Assembly: GCA_002633005.1 (NCBI GenBank)
Contig: NMRA01000511.1
Span: forward strand, 4,147-66,146
Origin: Phoronis australis
Taxonomy: Eukaryota; Phoronida; Phoronidae
Direction of reading: 5' to 3'
Length of the DNA: 62,000 bases
Shown here: positions 1-12,800 of the stretch, piece by piece
Layout: each line of letters starts with the position of its first letter
Position numbering within the stretch: position 1 is the stretch's first letter
The notes under the pieces: model-generated
The model's database searches: none
What the model was told of the DNA's origin: nothing
The model's input: the letters and a program-made list of their open reading frames with translations, nothing else
Translations under genes and position numbers: made by a program

Positions 1-215
1 TGAATAATACTTCAGGAATCAAGGAAAATGCTTGATTTTTTGAGGTAAAAACAGAAAAATTTCCTGGGCGGGAGGGGGTCAAACCCCCCTCCCGACCTCC
101 CCCCATTCGGTGCTATGCGCATCTACAATCGTGGTTCAGTTTGCGCAAATGCTTACAGCCGGACAAAATGTTGGGCCCCCCCCTTGTGATATCCTAGATC
201 CGCCACTGAGGTGAA
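1..215. repeat. Dispersed poly-G/poly-C element fragment
   Basis: Ends in a 'cctagatccgccactg' motif that recurs next to G or C runs at about 17,120-17,145 and, in shortened form, near 48,175. Probably one family of degraded transposon. Confidence 0.5.
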
Positions 216-399
216 CCCCGAGGCCGAGGGGTTTTTCGGATTTTCGCTGGCTCCTCGAGCACTTATTTTCTCATCGTAACCTTAACAAATTCCCATATCA
301 TGAACGTACGATTCTCTGTTGAACAGCATCGCCTCTTGTATCTGTCGAAGCGTCTTCAAATAGTGCAAAAACACTCATCGATTCCACCAGGATCGTCAT

Positions 400-582
400 T
401 TAGCGACAGTGTACATGTATTTGCCTCTGACATCTCGTTCGATTGTCGGGTATTACGTGACTTTTGGCATAGGGGCGGAGCTTACGATAGGTCAATTGCG
501 AGACCATCTTAACACACGCCTTTCCACAGGTATTGCATATGTTAGAAACACTTCTCTCATGACCACGACAGTGGGCCTTTCA
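400..582 (-). pseudogene. Possible zinc-finger fossil
   Basis: On the minus strand a frame reads SNICNTCGKACVKMVSQLTY, which resembles the start of a C2H2 finger. The histidines are lost and a stop lies about 30 codons on. No splice site was fixed. Confidence 0.25.
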
Positions 583-951
583 ATTCCGTCAATTCTTCTT
601 TTGCCATCGCCTTTCCTTTTATTTTATTTCATTCTACACACGAAAACGACATTGCAGATTTTTTCATCCTGCTACGTAATGCAATGGAGCCAACGAGAGA
701 CTGCGTTGGACGTGACTTTGATAATACCATTGGCTGCTTGGAGAACCAAGACACACGTATAATGTAGGCTTTGTGTGGAGCCAGATGTCTCTAGGTAATT
801 TTCAAACAAGATTCATTCGAGTGTGGTCTATGCCAAGAACATATAACGTGTACGGCGCGCAAATGCGTACAGTAGACGATTATGCACAAATTATCAATCA
901 AAATTGCCTGACACCTTTTCTCTGTAATTTCGCTCGACATCACGCAGCCTT

Positions 952-1021
952 GTCCACAAGCCTCAAGATAGCGCTGATCGGTTTAGCAAAACCGATTAGC
1001 GTCATCTTGAGGCTTGTGGAC
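952..1021. repeat. Long imperfect hairpin
   Basis: 33-nt arms (952-984 and 989-1021) around a 4-nt loop, with 3 mismatches. Fold-back MITE remnant or structured RNA; nothing else marks it. Confidence 0.85.
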
Positions 1022-1059
1022 GTTGCTGAACGCCGCAGAAGTGCATGGCTCTTCCTATA

Positions 1060-2560
1060 AAGTCTTTCACAATGTTACGAAAGGTAGCAATGTGGAATGT
1101 TGTTTAACATGGCTTGTCATTGGTTAAAGTAATGAAACCGCAGTCATAACATTCAGTCATTACCATTGGTTGAAATCTGAGAAACCCCGTTCAGAATACT
1201 GTTGTGTAGTATGGCGACGACCTTTGACTTGAATAGTTGCAATTTACTAAAACGGGCAATGATGGAAGTAAACAAATCAAGGAAACCCCGATCCAGTGGT
1301 TTAAGCCCAAACAAGTACAGTGCATAGAAGGAGTTCGCAAGTGGTAACGAAATGATCGGTAAACTTCCGACCAAGCATTGATGCTCGCAAACGGAATTCC
1401 GTGTGTCGTTCATCATGTTTCCACAGGGCCACTTTTTAGTATGGACGACGCTGTGTCAGAAGGTACTATTGACCTTTAGACGAATAGTTAGGCTCGTCAC
1501 GTACAAGCAAGCAGCCAGGATGTCACAGAAACGAGTTAATGAACTGATAGCATCTGCCTTAAACCAGCTCACCTGGTGACTCATTCTGATCTGCAGATTA
1601 ACCAGAGGATTTGTATCCCACAAGTCCACACTCTGTTAATGCGTATACATCGATTTGCTTTCCATAAAAGGCCAATTGGGTATTCGAGGACGGACAAATT
1701 TCCGCAAAAACTGCGACACCCCCTAACAGCGTTTCTAGCCGCTGAACAAATTCACGGCCCTGGGCCCGACAATGTACCAGTTGGAGAGTTCAGTACTAGG
1801 CCAGAGCGTATTCCTTAGACCCAAGACATGAACTCATAGAACGGAGAAATTGAATTTCATCGTAAAATTAATAAATTCTATCCCATTGTTCAACACCTGA
1901 CTACCTAATCATTTCATTGTCTAGGTTAGCAAGGTCTCGATCATACTCAAGAAACATTCGACTTTACTTGCGTGATCTTACGTTACCGCGATGTTCCGCG
2001 TCTACGTAACCATGCCATTTTCTTGACATACAGTAATTAATCCTAAATTTCATGTAGATAATTACTATTCATGGACATTCCCATACGAAAACACGGCTTA
2101 TACAATTTTCAGATTTTTCAGTTTAAAAATAACTTATGCAATCTAATGCTTACCTGTCGAATTGAAAATGATGTAATTGCTTCTAAATTGACCATAGTAG
2201 GTGTTTAATTAACTCAAATTGAAAAGGTTTCTCATTTGGTACTCCGAGTTTGAAATGTCATTCGTGAGACAAGCTATGTACCCTGCGGGTATCTCTGCTA
2301 ACCAAAACCCTTTGTTTAACCGCTGATAATAGTTTTTCACCTGCAATCCTGAGTACCATAGCTGCCTCAGCGCTGTAGTTTTTTAAGCATTGTGTAACTT
2401 ACAGTCAAAGTTTCATTACATTCCACTATCAAATAACAATTGTATAACATGTATAGTGACTGCACCCTATGTTCTTTGTACAATCAAAATTTAATTAGCA
2501 CTGGGAAATGCAGTTCTAAAAAGAATTGACAACGAAACAGTTCACTCGAATACTGGGTTA
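1060..2560. other. Upstream intergenic stretch without recognised features
   Basis: Short open frames only, none with homology or splice sites that I recognise. Confidence 0.5.
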
Positions 2561-2564
2561 TCTT

Positions 2565-2990
2565 CTTGAAGCCTATCTTGAACGGCAACACTTGTAAATT
2601 TGGATCCTACAGTATATTAAGAGCATTGCTCTGAGCCCACTAGTTCCATAAATTGTCAAATGTAACGAACTATTAAGTTTATTGGTTTGCTTTTGTCTAC
2701 GTCACCGCGAGAGTCAAACAGTTGCGAAAAACTCCCGCACGCAATGGTGTTATATTCAGGCCCCTATTCAGTAACACTGTTATCGATTTTTCTTTATTTG
2801 TGCAGGATCTCGCGGTGACGTAATAAGGCTCGAAAAGGCAACTACAACCAACACTTGACGGGCTTACATTTGCGTGATTAAACTCGTGTTTTCTTATTTT
2901 GCTAAGGCTTTGCTAGAAGTACCTGGTTAGCCCAATACATATAAATTAACAAATTTCCGTTGAAGTTAGGCTTTAATGTACGTAGATAGA
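2565..2990. repeat. Dispersed repeat with inner inverted ends
   Basis: Homologous to 31,180-31,570 over about 400 bp. Inside, tacgtcaccgcgag (2,698 on) and ctcgcggtgacgta (2,809 on) are inverted copies, suggesting a ~130-bp MITE. Confidence 0.6.
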
Positions 2991-3827
2991 CTAAACCGGA
3001 ACAGTGTACGCTACACCCAAGAACGTACCGACAAGACACCAACAACAACGCACGCTTCAACGCGAAATGGGCCTTAGGTAGAGGGCGTGAATTTTCTGTT
3101 GTTAGAGAGTTATAGCGTTTTGATATTCTGTAAACTTGCCTCCTATGAAAATACTTGATATAGTTGGTCGTGGTCACGAGAAATGGAAGAGATGGACCTT
3201 AAGATAGGAAGTATGTGTCCCAAAATGGTAAGGACGGATCAGAAATGGAAAGTACGGAGTTATGATGGGAGTGAGAAATCATTTTACAAAACAACATTAG
3301 AAAGAGTTTTTTGTTGGAGTTTGCAAACATGGAGTGAGAGTTTAAGGAGCATTGAGCATTGTTAAATGTAATCGCGTACTGGTCGCATTACAAGTGTCGT
3401 GCTTTGGCGTTGTCTTTTAGGGTGTAGACGATAAAAATCATATCCACTTTGCCGACACAATACTAATCACATACACCGGCACGAGAAACTAAGGAATAAA
3501 CGTCATGCGTGAAATCTAGACCCTGAAAATGTATTATTCCCGCATCGTTCGACAGAGCTGGTGTCCACTTCAAAAATTGACATAAATTGCAGGTTTTAAC
3601 AACGATCTAAAAACGCAAACAAATGTGCTACTTTCATAAGCTAGCTATTGCCACCTATTAATACCATCTTCCTAATATCGAGTCCGTGCTTTCTGTTGCA
3701 AGGTTTGGTAAACGTAAATATCTCATTTTGTTCAAGAAGCACAAGCACGAGACACGACGTCACGCTCCATTGACAGCACGAATGTTCTAGTGAGTGAAGC
3801 CATTTTGTGTTATAAAAATGGTCGACA
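2991..3827. other. Region upstream of the start codon
   Basis: Expected to hold the promoter and 5' UTR. A TATAAAA at 3811-3817 is only 11 nt from the ATG, too close to act as a TATA box for this start. No other convincing promoter motif. Confidence 0.4.
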
Positions 3828-3879
3828 ATGGAATTGGGAACACTTCTTGTTTTACTGAACGTTGCCGTAGTTTTTGCAG
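3828..3879 (+). CDS. Exon 1: signal peptide
   Basis: ATG in a good initiation context (A at -3, G at +4), with an in-frame TAA at 3813-3815 just upstream. It encodes MELGTLLVLLNVAVVFA, a short N-terminus, hydrophobic core and small residues before a likely cleavage site, then a GTAAGC donor in phase 1. This fits a secretory signal exon and fixes the start of the gene. Untranslated exons further upstream cannot be excluded. Confidence 0.78.
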
Positions 3880-6800
3880 GTAAGCACTTTATAGAACCTA
3901 GTCCGTGCAATTGTCTCTCTGATCTGCAAGCATCGATCGTTTTAAACTGTTTGAAAAGCTACATATTGGATGGTCATTAAACCAACTTGAAGTATTGCGA
4001 GTCGCCAAAGATACACCAGAGCATCAGTTATTTACCTTTTGGAAATAGGCCTTACCGTTTCTGTTTAACAGCAACGTCTGTTCCCGACATTTCGTAACTC
4101 AAAATCATTTTTACCACGATTCAAACATTCTTTTGATACCTTGCATCAGCAGTCGAGTGCACTGGTAAGTAAGTTAACAGCTGATATGATCTGGTTGAGC
4201 TCCGTAAACCAAATCCACTGTTTTTTTCGGACTTGGCAGGTCTCTTTTAAGAGACCTGCCAAGTTTTAAAAAACCTCCAAAGATGCTCCATATCAATTCA
4301 GCCTTACAAATCACATGTGGCAATAGTCAGCTTTCTATCTATTATGACCTAGGCTAGTGGGAAAGGAATCATATAGCCTTTGTGCATAACTGTAAAAATG
4401 GCTAAGCCTTCATACAGTTAGCCACCCGACTAGTAGCCAATACTCAGTTGTTTTAACAACTGAGTATTGGCTACTAGTCAAAAAAGGGTTGATTGACTGA
4501 GAAGCTGACTACGTAACACGTCTATCTGGACCTTAGTCTCATTCGTTGAGACCTCGACGGAACCAAAAAATTTCAATTGAATTGAACTGAGGTATAGACA
4601 AATTCAACTTCGCCATACTTTCTCTATGGAGACACCACGTTAAGGTGATTGTTGCTGTTCACAGTGCATTTCATCGAGCTCTTAATCTGCCTCCCGTTCA
4701 GTAACGGTAGGACCTAGCTTAAAAGCAAGACTTCGCGCGAGATTACGCGACATATTGCCATGTATTTTAAAGAAGAGCACTTGACCTTGACTAGCTTTTG
4801 GCTAGGTCCTAGCGTAGGTCCTAGCGTAGGTCCTAGCGTAGGTCCTAGCGTCTACTGAACGCACGCCTGCTTTTTAATCAATTTTAGAATCTCTCTCTTT
4901 ATTAGCTAAGGAATTCGCACACTACTAGTAAACAAACTCCCTTAAGAGGACCACAAAACTCTACCAAAAGTTTTAAAATGTTTGTAACATGTGACTGAAT
5001 TTGCCAAGAGGCACTTGCTTATGTAACGTAAGTGTCTGGTCACGTGACAAGTTTTACTATTACGTTGTGGCTCATCACCTCACCAGTATGCATATGTTGA
5101 TGTTATGAGATGCTTCCAAAATGAGGTTATGGAACAACATGTTACGTACGTGTTACCTGCATGACAAAATTTTTATATACTTGATAATATGCTTTACGTG
5201 CACCTTCAAGGTTCCTGTGACGAACTGCTTGACGCCCTATCCGGCCAGTACTTTGACGCACCATCCTTGAGCAGTTTTGCTCTGTTTAATGCGACATCAA
5301 CGGTGAAGAGGATAGAGTTTTCACGTGACTATTATAAGGTTCTTAGTTTCCCTAGAGACCAGAAACTTGTGGGCCTTTACAGTAAGTTTGGTAATTTTGG
5401 AAGATGCTAATCCTATTTTGGTCAATCCACAGATATAAGGTCTACGAATGCATTACTTAGAGGCGCTACAAACTCCATATTGGCTTAAAGTTTTTATTGC
5501 TCATCATTTTCTCAAAGCAAAATCTCTTATCTCTTATCTTTTATTTTGATTAAAAGTGGTAACAGATACACGTTCTTCTGATGGTATGCTGGTTTGTTGG
5601 CTCAAATTTACCCTTCGTGATAAGCAACTTGACCAGTCTGATTGTTCCGAATACCTGGGGTATTTTTATAGCCTCAAAACTCACCTCCGAATTAAACGTC
5701 TGTTATGTATCTGGGCAGAGAGTAGCGTAGTGTGAGTCGTCTCGACAAGGCTCTGGCAACATTAACAAACTTTAGTTTCAGGCTCCAATCCCTTACATTA
5801 CTGTGACGTGAAGTGCAACGATGACATAGCCACGGTGATCATGCCCATTCAACACATGGGACGAAGGTAGGCATGAAGAAGTTAAGGTTGTGTCCTGGGT
5901 ATGAAAATGATTTTCAGTATTCTTGTACACCAAAAGTGGTCATTCTAGGTATATTTTAAAAACCATTTAATATAGTTGATAAGTAGTGGTACTGCGTGGA
6001 TGTATATCCTTTGACTTTCAAATTTGAGTAAACGGAAGCCAAAGTGTTGCGAGAAGTTGCTTTCTTCAGGGTCAAATTTTGCGTTCACCACGTGACAAAA
6101 AGGAGGGCACCACCGTGACTCGCAACTTTAGGCATGCCAACATGTAAACAAGGGGTAAAGGAACCGTAAAGGTTCGTGTGTATTCGTGTGTATTCGCCCA
6201 CTGCTTCAGAAGGGCTGCGGTTCTGATTGGATGCCCAATATTTCTACTACGGATTTTAACGCCTGAATCGTGTTACCCCGTGCGAAATGTACATAATTGG
6301 CTGTGTGTTAGTGAGACATGTCTGACTGTTCAGTTATTGGAGTGTTTCTTATGACAGGACTCAACCAACGTACCAAGATCGGGGAGAGTTCCTATACCGA
6401 TGTATGAACCTAATGAAAGTGGGTGAACACCTTGCACTGAACTACAAGGATAGCACGCGTAAGTGTCTACATTGTCCATACTTCCTGGTTCGGCCAAAGG
6501 CTGGTTACTAACGTCAAATCGAAAGCACTCTCGCATTGGCTAATGCAAATACTCTGTGTAAACATATAAAACTCAGCAACGTGTTTTCGTCTTTGAAACG
6601 GAAGTGCTCTAAAACACACGTCTAACTCGTCAACGTTTATTTTGTCTACTAAATGAAGTAAACGAAAGCGAGATGAGAAACAAGAATTATTGATATATAT
6701 ACGTACTATAGAAGCGAGATGTGATGGAGTGCATAACAGGTGAACTGCTCTTACAATAAATTGAACCTTTTCCTGAAATCGTCTGTTCAAAATGGCAGAG

Positions 6801-9800
6801 AAACTAATCGGCGTTTTTTCCACGACGGGCAAAATGATAGTGTTCATGTTTGAACTTGTACTTAATGTAAGAGCGCCTGCTGAAGTCCAATTGAGACCCA
6901 TTGTGCCTGGTAATTAGTCCCCTTAACGCTACTATGGTTAAGCAGATGATAGTTTTTTTACAAGAGTGTCATTCTCTTGGCTGGGTGCAAAATCGTTCAA
7001 GACCCCATGATTGCTGTTTGCAACTTATTGATTGATTCAGACATGCGCAGTGGAGTCCACACCAGAAGTTCCTGGATTGAATAACGACAACCACAAGACA
7101 CTGATTTGCACTTCCGGAGAAAAATAACATCTTTTGTAAATGTAGAGCGTCATTGATTGGCAAAATATAACGTTGTTCCAAGAGCATTAAACAAACTCCG
7201 TGTAACCTCTAGCCTGAAGTATACCAGAACACCCAAGATGAAAAGTGTTGCTTATAAAGCTGATCAACGTCGAAATTCGACAAAAAATCGTCTTATAGAC
7301 AAGAACACGCCATTCTCGACAGTGTGAGTTTGACAATATATGTTGCTCCACAAATGCTGGACATATGTTGCTCCCGGCCGCACACATTTCTAAATTGCTA
7401 CAACTTGTCTTTTCAGGTCCATTTGCAAATGAATAATTAGGGGCAATAACATCACAATACCATGTTATTGCGACGAAAGTTCGACTTAATTGCCAAATAA
7501 TTATGACAAAAATTGACCAATTTTGTCAGACTTTTGTCGAAGTTTGTCTATTCTTTAAAGCAACTGTAATTCTTTCTGTTAGTATTTTTGTACATGTAGC
7601 TGTACGTCGTTGATGTGTGCCTTTACAATGTGACCTAAGCCTTAATCTCGGTAATGGGAGTCGAGAATAGGGTTAGTATGTGTTGTCGAAATATATGTTT
7701 AACCCCTTTATTCGTTATTTGGGCTCTGGTTTTTATCTATAAGCGTTATACGATTCTACGTCATCGGTTAGATTCGTATGTTCTGTATCGTGTACTTACG
7801 CACCATTTGGGGCTGTATTCGCACGTTCTGTGTCGCGTACTTACGCACCATTCGGGGCTGTATTAACACGTTCTGTACCGTGTACTTACGCAACATTTGG
7901 GGCTGTATTAACACGTTCTGTATCGTGTACCTACGCACCACTTGGGGCTGTATTAACACGTTCTGTACCGTGTACTTACGCACCATTTGGGGCTGTATTC
8001 GCACTTTCTGTATCGTGTACTTACGCACCCTTTGGGGCTGTATTAACAAGTTTTGTATCGTGTGCTTACGCACCATTTAGCGCTGTACTGTATTAAACAC
8101 GTTCTGTATCGTGTACTTATGCACCTTTTGGGGCTGTATTAACACGTTCTGTTTCGTCTACTTACGTTCCATTTGGCACTGTATTCGCACGTTCTGTATT
8201 GTGTACTTACGCACCATTTGACGCTGTATTCGCACGTTCTGTATCGTGTACTTACGCACCATTTGGGGCTGTATTAACACGTCCTGTATTGTGTACTTAC
8301 GCACTATTTGGCGCTATATTAACAAGTTAGTGTTTTCTTAGTGAAGCACCAAAATTGTTCGAAAGTGACGGATTGTCCGGAAGGGGAGGATTTAGTGAGA
8401 TCTGGACCGTTGCCAGGGAAAGTTCGGCTGCTGAATTGTAAGTCTACTTTCCAATTCACATTAAACAGCTATCCAAACGAACATTTTCTCCTGTAGGTTA
8501 CATTTTCATTCATATCATAGTTGTCTACAAATTTACAATTGCCACATCTGGATGTACCGCGAAGTCGGAAGTGGGTTTCATTCAGGAACGATTGAATTAG
8601 GCCGTCTATTCGACTATGCTAAGTGAGTTTCGAAAAGAGTAAAACTCGGGTAAACATGTACAAAACAACGGACATGAATAGTTCAGTAAAGTTGCTGTGC
8701 ATTAAAGATATTCAGACAATTATCGAAAATACTGAAAATAAAGTTCTGACTAAGAAAAATTAAGACGCCTCACACGGCAAAGAACAAGGGATTTTAAGGC
8801 AAAATGAAGACAACCGTTGTTACCTGTTGTGGAGACAAGCAAACCGTCAATCAAGTGAAGACATAAAATCCTGAAATTTGAACGCATTATTAATTTAGTA
8901 ACTTAGATTTCCAATTTTCTACCGGAGTCTCTGGAAAATTTGACCGACTTAGATTGAACAGTGAGCAACGGTCTGGACTGATTGAAGTTAACTCATGCCC
9001 ATAGATAAAATACCTGCGAGAATGCGACCACAAAAATACTCGAGGTGTTCCGAATGATCACGGAAATAGGCGAGAACAATAGACAACTTTTTTATTTCGG
9101 CCCAGGTACAAAATTGTGCTAAAAAGTTTTGTGGTTTGATAACAGAAAAGAGGAAACATTACACCAAACCCCAAATGTTTGCTTGTAATTTTCCAGTACA
9201 GGTAAGAACTTCAAAATGTGCAGACCGTGTCGTTTTTATGCATTTACCTCACGTGCTGATAGTGAACGTTTTCAAGCTAGTGTTATCTGCGGTGTCCTAA
9301 TGGTTTTCCCGACGCTCTTTGCCTTCAGTCAAAACAAACATGAGAAATATTGTCCCTAACGATTGCCCAGTTGAGCTAGCAACATAGTCCAATTGCGACA
9401 AAGTCTTACAACTTTAAAATCAACTACTTCTACAGTTGGTGCTCTAAATGTCCTACACCAGTATCTAAGCACAACGTGATGAGCCTTTCCACGCGCTTCT
9501 TCGTAGAAAACATTTTTTGCATGCCACAGCGGTGGCTCGCGATAAAATTGTGCAGGTTTATGCAAAGTCTGAGTCCATAACTCAACACACAGTTTGGGAC
9601 CTGTTCCGAGAGAATCACCAAGTGGCATGTTACATATCACTTAAGTTAGTATGTACTTCCAAGTGGTTTAACTAAAACAACTCGTTGAGACATGGCTTTA
9701 GCTCTATCACAGGCGATGGGGTGCAATGTGAAACACTGTAGAAAAGTATCGGCCAAAGAACAGCTGCTCAGTAGTTCTCGTTGCCCTGTGGTAAAAGTCG

Positions 9801-12800
9801 TTATATTGAATAGCTCAAGACACAGCGGCAGTGTATGGCCATCTCGTTCTTTCCAGTTAACGTCACCCTCGCAAAGCCAGGCGAAAAACTACAACCCTGG
9901 GTAAAGAAGCAAGGTAATGATTCGGTTTTTGTCTGATGCGTTTCCCAATGACTGAACAATGTAAAGGTATCGGAAGTTGTTCAAGTACTTAATGCAAATT
10001 ACATAGGTTTACCTGTATGTTAAAACACATAAGGACATTGCTGTATGAGATCCCTAACCTGATTCCTTCTGGGTCAAAATTTCATTCATAGATTTTAGAG
10101 GTGAGTTGAATTGTGTTGCTCAAGTTTACATGCACTTAAAGTGATTGGTCCTTTGTTTTCCACTGAAAATCAACTCACAAATTGTTTTTTACCAGACGAC
10201 GACTACTTAGACATGACAAATAACTACACGCTGGCGGATTACTCTGTCAACACTATTGTCAAAGGTGAGATAGTCTTTTCTCTTTACGTAATCTATCGGT
10301 AGGCGACTACCGTATTGCCGCGTCATTAGGCCCACGTGCGTCTGTGCGGAACTGCACTTAGATGCCAAACTTAGGCGCATACACCAATGTGCACACCACC
10401 TAGGTAAAAAGGCCCCGAAAGGGACATCATTTCGGATAGTGTAGGCCCATGGGCTTATAAACGCGACAATACGGTAATGCACAACTATTAACTAAAATTT
10501 CTTGAAAGCACGCCAAGGAACTCCAAAGATACAGATGCAAACGTGAAAAATTACCATTTTTAGGCACAGTGGCCAGTCAAAATAGCTTGGACTATATGCC
10601 GACTAATGTATGGGTCTATGCAGGGAACATTACCTCAGGGCTTATAAGCTAAACCTAGGCGTTTTCGCCAATTTGCGAACCGCTATGGTAAAATAAACAC
10701 GAAAAAAGCTTTATTTTGGCTATAGGCCCGTGAGCAATACAGTAACAGATAACGATTCTGAAATGTCGGCTTTGGCAACATCAACCGTTTCTAATGAAAT
10801 TACAAAGACGAAAATTTTACTAACACCAGAAAAAGAAGGTTGTCCTGCAAGCCTACTTGAAAATTCTTTGTCTGGCTTTAAAAATAGAAGTAAAATTGTT
10901 TGACATAGGACTTATTTTTATGACTTCGTAATACTACGCAGCCGCCATGCATAGATATAACAACACAGCTACTCTACCTTGATTTGGGCCCAACTTAAGG
11001 ACAACGTGGCTTGGTAACCGAAACTAGGAAATCGGCCAGCCGTAATCGGCAGCGAGTGGGGAGGACGAGTAATTGGTGACGGAGATGGGATTGGAAGGTC
11101 AGGATTATTGGCGGCGATGGGGGGGGGGGGGGGGGGGGGGGCTCAAATCCAATTTCAAGTGTCAAATTCGGAACACGGCGCTTTCGTAACGGANCGGGTT
11201 GGCCGGGGTGGGTGGGTTGGTGAGGGTATGCAATTGAACTTGGTGGCGACAGAGGAGGGGATGGAATCCTTCCGTGACTAGATTTTGACAAAGCCCAGTC
11301 AAGTGCTCCCCACAGCCAAGTCTCCTTCTTGCCAACTGATCCCCGTGTGATACTGATTACAAACTGCAAATTTTCAGACCGTGACGACAGTCGTGACCGC
11401 CGCGTTTGTGATACGATCGCGCTTACCTTGGTGGGGAATTACTCGCTTTGGTCTCCAGAACAGATGGCGCACGGCTGGGCTAAACACGTAGCTAAGTGGT
11501 TGGAGATTGGGTACACACAGTTCAAGACGATAGGGACATTCAATAGACAGCGGATTGGTCGAGGCTTGTTTAGTGAGTGCATCGTTAGAAGTCAGCAGTA
11601 GTAGGCCTATGCGTAATTCTTTAAAATTGATTACCGAGCGCGCTTTGACAGAAATTTATTCTGTTATTCCAAAGGTATAGTCTTACGTACCTGCACCTAG
11701 TTATTCATATGTTTGTTACTGTTGTGACGTTTCTTCACTGGGAAATCCAAATTCGGGTGAAACTTGATTTAAACACAAACAAAATTTGATCATGTCATCT
11801 ATTTTCAGTGGCACATAATGTCCCTTTCCGCTTCAAGATAGTCCACTGCCATTCTCAAGAACTATGGTCATGGGTCCACACGAGACATAAGCCAGGGTAA
11901 GAATATTCACGCATGTGCAGACGATGTTAAATGCTATGAATAAGTACGAGTAACCATAGCTTTCCTGGGAAGTGTGTGTTCTATTTTCAATGACATAAAA
12001 AGTAAGAAAAGGTAAAGAAAAGTATATGTCATGTCGGGTTTTAGACTCGCAACAAGTTTACTATAGCACAAAAACGGTCCCCATGGAAGGCTGTACATAA
12101 TCGCAGGCGTCTGGTGAAGCCACAAACACGCTTCACTGGTTTGGGGGCTGTTATTTATATGGGAATTTTAATAAAGGTGTATTGATGAAAACTGACATCA
12201 ATGTCTGAATGAATTGTTATCTTTTGTTACATTAGATTCCTATAAAGTGTTAAAAACTCGACACATTCTTGAGTAATTAGCCAGTTTTCTAAATAAAAAA
12301 TATATTCTTGTGCGTTTTAGGTGTTCAAATCATAAACGGAAAATTGAAACTGATAGACACTTGGGTACAGCTACACATGGGCCTTTCTGCTCTGTATGCA
12401 ATGAGAATGAAAGGCACGTTTTAATAGGGTATTCAGTGTATGACTGTTTTAGGCAAAAGTTTGATATGCGTTATAACATTAGAAACGTCGATGGTCACCT
12501 CTTCGTTTATTTGATGGCATCCTGCAGTTTCTGGAACTTAGATCGTTTCATTTTTATTCTAAATCGTTAATTTAATTCCCTGTATTATGTCATATCTCCT
12601 TTCAATGTTGATTACACAGTTGTATTTGCCTGATGTGCATGTACATCTGTATATGGACCGGAAGCGTACATGTGTTTTGGAAATTGGTCGGAGGACTACA
12701 CGTAAATACTGCATTAAACCAACTAAATCAAACGTTTTACTTTGAATGAATGAATGACAAAAAACAATTTGCATAATCACGATTTATGAAGAGTGTGCCA

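Noticed and set aside
3811-3817. TATAAAA just before the start codon
   Set aside because: Only 11 nt from the ATG; a start site about 30 nt downstream would fall inside the signal peptide.
6330-7387. Chain of minus-strand open frames, longest 144 codons
   Set aside because: No recognisable motif; lies in the intron between A1c and A1d; Met starts and stops look random.
7768-8096. Repetitive open frames of 88-102 codons on both strands
   Set aside because: Product of the 45-bp minisatellite, whose unit is a multiple of three.
9706-9813. Open frame resembling exon d (GCNVKHCRKV ... VVKVVILN) just before linker A1e
   Set aside because: It would leave an intron of only about 44 nt with a GC donor, and A1 already has a good exon d at 8342-8437. 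Kept out as chance similarity or a relic.
10995-11369. 124-codon minus frame rich in Pro
   Set aside because: Spans the G-homopolymer and an undetermined base; composition artefact.
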